Position numbers and translations under genes: made by a program. From NCBI GenBank assembly GCA_964474655.1, contig CAYYTU010000066.1, forward strand, positions 1 through 14,761: 14,761 nt of DNA, read 5' to 3'. This document shows positions 1 to 6,408 of this stretch, in pieces. This DNA is from CAYYTU01 sp964474655 (lineage in GTDB: Bacteria > Chloroflexota > Anaerolineae > B4-G1). The notes beneath the pieces are model-generated. The model saw only the letters and a program-made list of their open reading frames with translations. It did no database searches and was not told the origin of the DNA. Each line of letters begins with the position of its first letter. The stretch's first letter is position 1.

Positions 1-90
1 ATTTTCCCCACACACGTGGGGGTGAACCGGCGGAACAGAACGACGATAGCGGGGGAGGGAAATTTTCCCCCCGCCCCGATTGGGCAACGT
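1..90 (+). CRISPR. Trailer end of a type I-E CRISPR array
   Basis: Positions 1-29 hold a 29-nt repeat with the type I-E pattern: TTTTCCCC, a short palindromic centre (CACACGTG), GGGGGTGAACCG. Positions 30-61 are a 32-nt spacer. At 62, exactly 61 nt after the first repeat starts, a second repeat begins with the same nine bases (ATTTTCCCC), loses the palindrome, and keeps only scattered matches such as GGG and CAAC near its end. A 29+32 period is the standard type I-E geometry, and a decayed last repeat marks the leader-distal end. The array should therefore be transcribed on the plus strand, with leader, remaining spacers and cas genes left of the window. Only one intact repeat is visible, so the call rests on the repeat family and the exact spacing. 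Confidence 0.82.
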
Positions 91-343
91 GCTGCGCGCC
101 GCCGAGGAGTACCCGCAGGTGCGCTATGGATTGACGGCCAACGTCTGTTGGTCGCGGTTCTGGCTGCTGCTGCCCGAAGGCGTGCAGGAGAACGTCTCGG
201 CCGCCCGCGAGCGGCTCAACAAGGTGGGCCAGGACATCCCGCCGGTCGAAGTCACCACCTTCGACGTGCAATCCTACCGCGATCACCTGATCGACCAGGG
301 GCGCAAGCCGGCTACTGTCAACTCGAGAGATGGGGCACGGTAA
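80..343 (+). pseudogene. Truncated ORF with tyrosine-recombinase-like end
   Basis: The frame is open from a TTG at 80, inside the degenerate CRISPR repeat, to a TAA at 343 (87 codons). The stretch at about residues 60-82 (TFDVQSYRDHLIDQGRKPAT, then VNSR) matches the style of the N-terminal core-binding (SAM-like) domain of tyrosine recombinases, where 'YRDHL...G.sPATiN.R' precedes the helix leading to the catalytic domain. Similarity stops right after VNSR; the rest of the core-binding domain and the whole catalytic domain (R..HxxR..Y) are missing. Residues 1-58 I do not recognise, and they may come from a different gene. No credible ribosome binding site precedes it. It is best read as a remnant of an integrase brought in or cut next to the array. 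Confidence 0.45.
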
Positions 344-435
344 CTGGCACAGAAGATAACCTACTGCCTGCGGAAGATGGAGGCAGCATCGCGCGGGTCG
401 GCAAGCGCGAGCGCCGAAGGCATACGTGGTTGCAG

Positions 436-3400
436 TCAATGGGTACTGCTTCGCAGCACGACAGGCAGAAAGATCGAACTTGATGGAGCGGAAGGTATGA
501 GCAAGGCATACGCACCCAAAGTCGTCGCCGGCGTCGCCAGGGTCTGCTGCTGTTTGTCCAGGCGGCTCGGCAGCAACTTCCACGTCTCGCTGATGGGGTG
601 CCAGCGGTAGATGCCGATTTGTTCCGGCGACATCGATGCTTTGAGCATAGCGTCGTCGTAATGCAGCTTCAGGATGATCGGCTGTTCCAGAGTCACCAGC
701 GCTCCCGACGCGGTCACGTCGTAGGTGTTGCCGATCAATGTCATCCCCGCGGGGAGCGGCCCCGGCGCGGCGCCCGGCGGCGCGATCACCAGATAGGCGT
801 TGTTCCCCGGTATGCTCCCCGGCTCCAGGTGTAGGCTCAGGTTCCCATCGTTGGCGTAGATGTCCTGACTTCGGTCTCGACCTACTTGCTGCAAGCGATA
901 GTCGGATTGCAGACGCACCAATCGGCCCGCCACCTCCCCGGTGGCCTGGATGCGGCCCATCCCCTGGGCAGCACCGAAGCTGACCGATCCGGTGTAGACG
1001 CCTGTATCGGAGACGTAGGTCATCTGGGGGGAATAACTTGCCTCGCCGCCGGGAGCCGTGAGGCTCACCACGGGGTCGATACCGTCGCCGAAACCGTGTA
1101 GCCAGATTCGCAGATCGATCTGGTCCGGATCAGGGCTCGGTTCGGCGATCAGGCGCATCAAGGGGCTGCTATCCTCTGTCTGGGCCGCCAGACCGCTCAC
1201 CGGCTCCAACGTCAAACTGATCTCCCGCGATGTGTCCACCGTCGTGCTGCCGTGTAGCCCACCGTCGAAGGCAGCTGCCCGCACCGTGTCGCCCGCGGCG
1301 GCGCCGTAGATCTCCAAGCGCCCGCTGCTATCGGTCAGCCCCTGCCCGATCACACGCCCGCTCTGCTTGTAGAGGGCCACGATGGCGCCCTGGTAGGGCC
1401 CGTCGGGGCCGTGGACGGTCAGGTGCTTGGGCGGCGCCGACGCCCCTTGCTGATGCAGCTCGATTCGCGGCAGGTCGGGGAGGGCCGATGAGAGGCCAAC
1501 CGGCCCGGTCATTGCACCTCCGCGGTCCGCGGGCGTGGTGAGTTGCCAGCGAGGGGGAGTGACGGTGTCGGTGTAGGTCCGCACGAATGTCTCCCAGCAG
1601 GATTCACCGTTGAGCTGCCATTGGGCGGTCTGTTCACAAAGCGGGGACCAGAGCCCCGGTGTGTCTCGGGCGCTCAATTCGCTGGTGTTGTAATGGTAGT
1701 ACATGGCGCTGGCACTGGTGGCGTCGTCCACCGGCAGGAGTTCTCGGGGAGCGGTGCAGTAAGCTTTCACCTCGTCGGTCAGGTTGCCGTGCTCGTCGAA
1801 GACGTAGGCGAAGTATTCATCGTAGAGATGGAGCGCGTAATGGCCGAACTCGTGGGCCAGTGTGCGGTAGCCATCCGGCTGGTCCCAGCCACCCTGGGCG
1901 CCGCTATCGCCGTCCCAGTAGCGTCCGATGCGGATGACGTGAGATTTGTCATCGGCGGCGATGCCGCCCACGTAGGCGTGGGGGCGGACGATGTTCTTGG
2001 TGGAGATCTGTACATCGGCGTCGGCCCAGTAGGCGCCATCGTCGTAGATGGCGACGCGCCCAAACGCCATCTGCCCGTCGGTGAGATCGTAAAGATAGTT
2101 GGAGGTGCGCTGGAAGGCGCGGGAGATCTGCTGTGTGTAGGTGAGCGTGGCGTCCCATTCGATGGAGGCAACCAGGTTGAGGAGGATCAAAGGGTTGTCC
2201 TTTTGCAGCGTCAACCGCTGTTCACCGCGCTGGGTGACGAGGTGCGGCTGAGCTGTGCCATCATCGTCCAGGTCCAGGCTGGTGAGGTGGACGCGGTAGG
2301 CCCAGCTGTCGTGCGCGGCGCGGGCGGTGGGGTGTTCGTAAAGGACGGGTGAAAGAGCCGTCAGAGATGCTCCAGAAGCCGAAGAGCCCAGGTTCACAAG
2401 GCCGGCCTGATCGCTCATCACCGGGTCGCCTGCACCGTTGGTGACAGGTTGCCCTGCGCGATACACGGTAGCTCCCGGTATGGGGTCACCGGCACCGTCG
2501 ACTACTTTGGCGTACCATTCTGTCGTCTGAACGCGGAACGGAAAGGTTTGTCCCCCCAGCGGCGGATGCAATGCGAACCCCGCGTGATCGGGGTTGGCGT
2601 GAGCCACGATACGGAAGACGACATTGTCGTTCTTGACCAGATCGGCTTGGGCATCCCACACGAACTTATGTCGCACACCGTCAGGGCTTGCTGCCAGGTC
2701 CGTCGTGATCGTATCGTCGGCTGGGGTAGCGGGCAGCCAATGCCCGCCACCGTTGAGGGAGAAATAAGGCTCAATGCGCCGTACGGTATCGCCTTCGGGG
2801 TCGAAGAGGCGATACGCTACCGTGATAGAGGGGGAGCGGATGATCTCGGACGTGTGGCGGAAGAAGGCGTCCGCGGTGTTACCGGGGGTGTCGACAAGGA
2901 CATAGGCTGGTTGGTTAGGCAAGGCAGGAGAAGAGATGAGGTTGTTACGATACAATCTATTGAGCGAAACACCGAAGAAATTACTGTTGCCCGAGGCCAA
3001 GTCGAGATCACCGTCCCGGTCGTAATCCGCCCAGGCGACAAACCAAGAGAAGTCGGTGATGGGATCGGACCAGCTTGAGTCGACCAGTCTCCCATTCAGG
3101 TTCGTATAAAGCGAATTGCTGCCTAAATTGGCAGCAGCCAAGTCGAGATCACCGTCGCTATCGACGTCCCCCCAGGCCATATGCACGGTATCGGTCCCCA
3201 GCGGGTCGAGCCAGCCAGAATCGGCGAGCTGACCGCTTTCATTGTGATACAGTCGATTGGAGGCCATGATCCAGTTGCCGGCGATTAGATCGAGGTAGCC
3301 ATCCTGGTTCACATCCCCCCAGCGTGCGCTCTCGGTGAAGTCCCGATCTTCCGACGACCAAGCTAGTTCGAAAGCCCCCTGGCGGTTCTCGTATACTCTG

Positions 3401-5127
3401 TTCCGGCCGCCGTCATTTGAGATCGCCAAATCGATGTCGCCGTCGTTGTCGTAGTCGCCCCAGTCTACGCTATTTGTCTGATCGCGATCCTCTGGAGATG
3501 ACCAGGCTAGCGTCCACGCGCCATCATCGTTGCGATAGATGTGATTGGGGCTGTAGTAAGTATCGCTTCCAGCGTCGTCAGCAGCGTAGTTACCGGCTGC
3601 CAAATCGAGGTCTCCGTCGCCGTCGTAGTCCCCCCAGGCAACCTGACAATCGGGGTTGGCCTCGCTGGAGCCCCATACGGGGACGAGTTGCCCACTGTTG
3701 TTGCGAAATATCCGGGCCACCTCATAGCCTGCTGCCAGATCCAGGTCACCATCGCCGTCGTAGTCCCCCCAGGCCAGGCTTTCGGCAGTGCCGGTGTAGG
3801 ACCAACCGGAGTCGACCAAGTTCCCAGCGTCGTTTCTGTATAGTCGGGTGATGCCGCTTCCGCCGACCATCAGATCCAGGTCACCGTCGCCATCATAGTC
3901 GCCCCAGGCGCCTGAATAGACCGTCTCGGTGAACGGATCCGACCAACCGCTGTCGCTCAGGATACCGCGATTATTCCGATAGAGGTCGTTAGACGCCAGA
4001 ACGGAACCGGTCGCCAGATCCAGATCGCCGTCGCCGTCGTAATCCCCCAAAGCGATTCCATCGGTTGAACGTTCCAGGGTATCAGTCCAGCCGGACGTCG
4101 TCAGCACGCTGCCCTCATTCCAGTACATTCGGCTGGCCTGGTAGTTTCCAGCTACCAGATCCAGGTCGCCATCGCCGTCCATATCTCCCCAGAGGGCTTC
4201 CGTGGTGGCAGCAGTGTCGGTGTACGGGTCCGTCCAGCCGGAATCGACCAAAACCCCGTCGTCGTTGCGGTACACGCGATTGGGGTCCTCGAAGTTACCG
4301 GCTGCCACGTCGAAGTCACCGTCGCCATCGTAATCCCCCCAGGCGACGCTTCGCGTCGCGTCGCTGAAGGGATCGGTCCACCCAGAGTCGACAAGCTCGC
4401 CCTCTTCGTTACGGTAGAGGAGGTTTGAGCCGTAGTCGTTTCCGGACATCAAATCGAGGTCGCCATCACCGTCGTAATCCCCCCAGGCCAAGCCGGTAGT
4501 TCGAGCGGTGGATGGGTCCCCCCATCCAGAATCGACCAAAGTCCCATCCTCGTTGCGGTAGATATAGTTGCGCCCGTCATTGCCAACCGCCAGATCGAGG
4601 TCATCATCGTCGTCATAGTCGCCCCAGGCCAAAGAGAAAGTATCGTCGGTGTATGGCGCAATCCACGTCAACTCCAGAGTGCCTTCGTTGTTCTCGTAGA
4701 GCAGATTGGGTTCCCCCGCTCCATCGCGCCCATTCCCAACCGCGAGGTCGATGTAGCCGTCGCCGTCATAATCCCCCCAGGCGATAGCTGTCGTGCTGTC
4801 TTCCCGATTGGAGCTCCAAGCCAAGGTCAGCTGCCCGTCGTCGTTGCGGTAAAGTCGATTCCGACGTTTGTCATTGCCGAAAGCCAGATCTAGATCACCG
4901 TCGGCGTCGTAGTCGCCCCAGGCCACGCTCTTGGTCCAATCGGATGTGCTGTCGTTCCATACGGGTGTCAAGGGTGGCGTCGTTTGGGCAAACGCCGGGC
5001 GCGGAATGGTGAGGCTGAACGTCAGAGTGATCAGCACTATGGCCCCGAACCAGATTGCTTCCTTCATCCAGCGATAGCACGACGATTCTTTCATCAGATT
5101 CCACTGCGTTCTGGAGAGTTTCCTCAT
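436..5127 (-). CDS. Secreted FG-GAP repeat protein with CLCA-like metallopeptidase domain
   Basis: This is a 1563-aa exported protein. The ATG at 5127 is chosen because it overlaps the TGA of the upstream gene (ATGA) and leaves a signal peptide: hydrophobic core at residues 24-41 and an AFA|Q cleavage site near 47. Residues 68 to about 730 carry 14 FG-GAP/VCBS repeats with the core WGDYDGDGDLDL, giving calcium-binding D-x-D-x-D-G loops as in integrin-like propellers. An Ig/FN3-like stretch follows. A metallopeptidase-like domain is centred on HEFGHYALHLYDEY (His about 1092; DEY about 1103). The HExxH plus downstream D-E, and a later SASAMYY...SPLC...W pattern, resemble the CLCA/M87 peptidase rather than gingipain or thermolysin types. 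After it come a CarboxypepD_reg-like domain and a ZU5-like beta-sandwich, and the protein ends IFLPVVLRSSTH. Likely role is a surface or extracellular protease/adhesin. Domain calls are by eye; the substrate is unknown. Confidence 0.85.
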   Translation of the reverse strand: MRKLSRTQWNLMKESSCYRWMKEAIWFGAIVLITLTFSLTIPRPAFAQTTPPLTPVWNDSTSDWTKSVAWGDYDADGDLDLAFGNDKRRNRLYRNDDGQLTLAWSSNREDSTTAIAWGDYDGDGYIDLAVGNGRDGAGEPNLLYENNEGTLELTWIAPYTDDTFSLAWGDYDDDDDLDLAVGNDGRNYIYRNEDGTLVDSGWGDPSTARTTGLAWGDYDGDGDLDLMSGNDYGSNLLYRNEEGELVDSGWTDPFSDATRSVAWGDYDGDGDFDVAAGNFEDPNRVYRNDDGVLVDSGWTDPYTDTAATTEALWGDMDGDGDLDLVAGNYQASRMYWNEGSVLTTSGWTDTLERSTDGIALGDYDGDGDLDLATGSVLASNDLYRNNRGILSDSGWSDPFTETVYSGAWGDYDGDGDLDLMVGGSGITRLYRNDAGNLVDSGWSYTGTAESLAWGDYDGDGDLDLAAGYEVARIFRNNSGQLVPVWGSSEANPDCQVAWGDYDGDGDLDLAAGNYAADDAGSDTYYSPNHIYRNDDGAWTLAWSSPEDRDQTNSVDWGDYDNDGDIDLAISNDGGRNRVYENRQGAFELAWSSEDRDFTESARWGDVNQDGYLDLIAGNWIMASNRLYHNESGQLADSGWLDPLGTDTVHMAWGDVDSDGDLDLAAANLGSNSLYTNLNGRLVDSSWSDPITDFSWFVAWADYDRDGDLDLASGNSNFFGVSLNRLYRNNLISSPALPNQPAYVLVDTPGNTADAFFRHTSEIIRSPSITVAYRLFDPEGDTVRRIEPYFSLNGGGHWLPATPADDTITTDLAASPDGVRHKFVWDAQADLVKNDNVVFRIVAHANPDHAGFALHPPLGGQTFPFRVQTTEWYAKVVDGAGDPIPGATVYRAGQPVTNGAGDPVMSDQAGLVNLGSSASGASLTALSPVLYEHPTARAAHDSWAYRVHLTSLDLDDDGTAQPHLVTQRGEQRLTLQKDNPLILLNLVASIEWDATLTYTQQISRAFQRTSNYLYDLTDGQMAFGRVAIYDDGAYWADADVQISTKNIVRPHAYVGGIAADDKSHVIRIGRYWDGDSGAQGGWDQPDGYRTLAHEFGHYALHLYDEYFAYVFDEHGNLTDEVKAYCTAPRELLPVDDATSASAMYYHYNTSELSARDTPGLWSPLCEQTAQWQLNGESCWETFVRTYTDTVTPPRWQLTTPADRGGAMTGPVGLSSALPDLPRIELHQQGASAPPKHLTVHGPDGPYQGAIVALYKQSGRVIGQGLTDSSGRLEIYGAAAGDTVRAAAFDGGLHGSTTVDTSREISLTLEPVSGLAAQTEDSSPLMRLIAEPSPDPDQIDLRIWLHGFGDGIDPVVSLTAPGGEASYSPQMTYVSDTGVYTGSVSFGAAQGMGRIQATGEVAGRLVRLQSDYRLQQVGRDRSQDIYANDGNLSLHLEPGSIPGNNAYLVIAPPGAAPGPLPAGMTLIGNTYDVTASGALVTLEQPIILKLHYDDAMLKASMSPEQIGIYRWHPISETWKLLPSRLDKQQQTLATPATTLGAYALLIPSAPSSSIFLPVVLRSSTH
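2940..4935 (-). repeat. 14-fold FG-GAP coding repeat
   Basis: The same 40-nt signature, read on the plus strand as 'ccagatccaggtcaccgtcg' followed by 'ccgtcgtaatccccccaggc', recurs 14 times at roughly 130-180-nt intervals. Each encodes one WGDYDGDGDLDLAxGN unit; linkers of the type NRLYRNDDGxLVDSGW are also conserved. The middle copies are closest to each other in DNA, while the outer ones (for example WGDVNQDGYLDL and WADYDRDGDLDL) are more diverged. This fits growth of the array by internal duplication. It is also a place where short-read assemblies can collapse copies. Confidence 0.9.
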
Positions 5128-6380
5128 CGCAACACCACCGGGAGATAGACTGTATGCTCCTCCACGCGCCACGATAGTCGCCACGCGCTTAACGACGGCG
5201 ATTGCCCCGTCGTGGTCGAGGAGAGATTTGCCCGCAGCCGCAGTGCGGGATGCTGCGCCGGGTCGAGTGCATCCAGGCTGGTTCCACTGGCGACATCGGT
5301 CAACACCTCAGCGCCGCCGACGTCCAGCACGTCCACCGTCAACGTCGTCGTGGGTGGGTCGGCGGTGGCAGTGTAGACGAGCGTATCCCAAGCGGCGAAG
5401 GTCGCTGTGGGCGTGATGACCTTGGAGACAGCCACGCCCTCGCTCAGCGCATCCTCTAGCTCCAGCGTCCGCTCCTGCGACGTGCCGCTCAGCGTCACAC
5501 CATCGCACTCGGGCAAGCGCAGCCCATTCAAGTCGTCGAAGTCGTCACGCCAGGTCGTGGTCGCCATCAGTGCGTAGGTGGTGAAGCGCGACGTGGTCAC
5601 CGAGAGGTACTCCCCATCGTAGAACAGCCGCCCACCCAGTTCCTCCCAGCGCTCCTGGTAGGCATTCCAGGCGAAGGTGGAAAGCGTGTGCGGATCGGCC
5701 CCGACCAGCGTGGCCTCGTCATAGTGCATCCGCAGGCTCATCGGCTTATCGGCGGTCAGCAGAGCGCCGGCGGCGCGCACGCTGTAGGCACTGCCGACCG
5801 GGCGATGGCCCATCGGGGCCGGGCCAGGCAGGGCGTAGCTGGGTACGACCGCGATGTAGGTCTCGGAAGGAAGCGTCCCCGTGCTCACCAGCGTCATCTC
5901 CAGACGCCCATCCATCGACTGCACGGTCTGCACGGTTGAGGTCAGCGGCACGTAGGCGCGGTTGAACTCCACTACGCCGGAATCCAACCCCAAGGTGGTC
6001 GTGATGTTGATCGGCCCTGATGCACCGGTCTCGGGCGTGAAGCCGACGGCGGTGGCCACGTAACTCCGATTCGTGTCCGAGTAGGTCATCGTGTACGAGC
6101 CTTTATCGTGCCCCGGCCCTACTCCTATATTGGCGAAGACTCTCCCGCCCAACTCGCCCACGCCGCCAGCGCTGACGTAGAGCGCCGTGCCGTCCTGGCT
6201 GGGCACGATGTCCAGGAATGGGGCCAGGGACCCCGTCGGAGTGACCGCGTGGGTGTCGCCAATACCCCGTGCTCCCACTGGCCCACGTGCCCTTTCTGCG
6301 GTAGAATGTACTGGTATCCCGGTCAGCAGGACGAGGCCGACCAGCAATAGTATCGTCGACCAGCGATGTTTGAGCAGCAT
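5124..6380 (-). CDS. Secreted beta-sandwich surface protein with C-terminal VYLPVVLR tail
   Basis: This is a 418-aa protein of unknown function. Two adjacent ATGs (6383 and 6380) follow GGAGGA; the second has the better spacing (5 nt versus 2 nt). Residues 1 to about 28 form a signal peptide (MLLKHRWSTILLLVGLVLLTG) without a lipobox. Residues about 35-140 are beta-rich and Ig-like. Residues about 150-270 form the ZU5-like module seen in three other loci here (SxYSVRAAG..., MSLRMHYDEATL, FAWNAYQERWEEL, TTYALM). After TTWRDDF comes a further beta-rich region, possibly a concanavalin- or discoidin-like segment, and the protein ends exactly at VYLPVVLR. Its TGA overlaps the ATG of the FG-GAP gene, so the two are probably translated in a coupled way and may act together at the cell surface. 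No catalytic motif is visible. Confidence 0.85.
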   Translation of the reverse strand: MLLKHRWSTILLLVGLVLLTGIPVHSTAERARGPVGARGIGDTHAVTPTGSLAPFLDIVPSQDGTALYVSAGGVGELGGRVFANIGVGPGHDKGSYTMTYSDTNRSYVATAVGFTPETGASGPINITTTLGLDSGVVEFNRAYVPLTSTVQTVQSMDGRLEMTLVSTGTLPSETYIAVVPSYALPGPAPMGHRPVGSAYSVRAAGALLTADKPMSLRMHYDEATLVGADPHTLSTFAWNAYQERWEELGGRLFYDGEYLSVTTSRFTTYALMATTTWRDDFDDLNGLRLPECDGVTLSGTSQERTLELEDALSEGVAVSKVITPTATFAAWDTLVYTATADPPTTTLTVDVLDVGGAEVLTDVASGTSLDALDPAQHPALRLRANLSSTTTGQSPSLSAWRLSWRVEEHTVYLPVVLR

Positions 6381-6384
6381 CATA

Positions 6385-6390
6385 TCCTCC
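6385..6390 (-). promoter_or_regulatory. Shine-Dalgarno of the two-gene surface operon
   Basis: GGAGGA on the minus strand lies 5 nt before the ATG at 6380 and only 2 nt before the ATG at 6383, which favours 6380 as the true start. The site lies inside the 28-nt gap to the divergent CHAT gene, so the promoter of this operon has to overlap the start of the CHAT coding region. Confidence 0.7.
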
Positions 6391-6408
6391 TATCAAGATT
6401 CCTTGCCA

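Noticed and set aside
16..483. 155-codon plus-strand frame across the array end
   Set aside because: It begins inside the intact CRISPR repeat, runs through spacer and remnant, and has Arg/Ala-rich shadow composition.
1543..2352. Long plus-strand open frame (269 codons) opposite the FG-GAP/peptidase gene
   Set aside because: It is antisense to the peptidase region, with Gly/Val-rich low-information composition, no recognisable domain and no Shine-Dalgarno; GC-rich codon bias opens such frames by itself.
2940..4935. Regularly spaced DNA repeats that could suggest a CRISPR-like array
   Set aside because: Each repeat encodes a WGDYDGDGDLDL FG-GAP unit in one continuous frame; spacing varies and the 'spacers' are conserved protein linkers.
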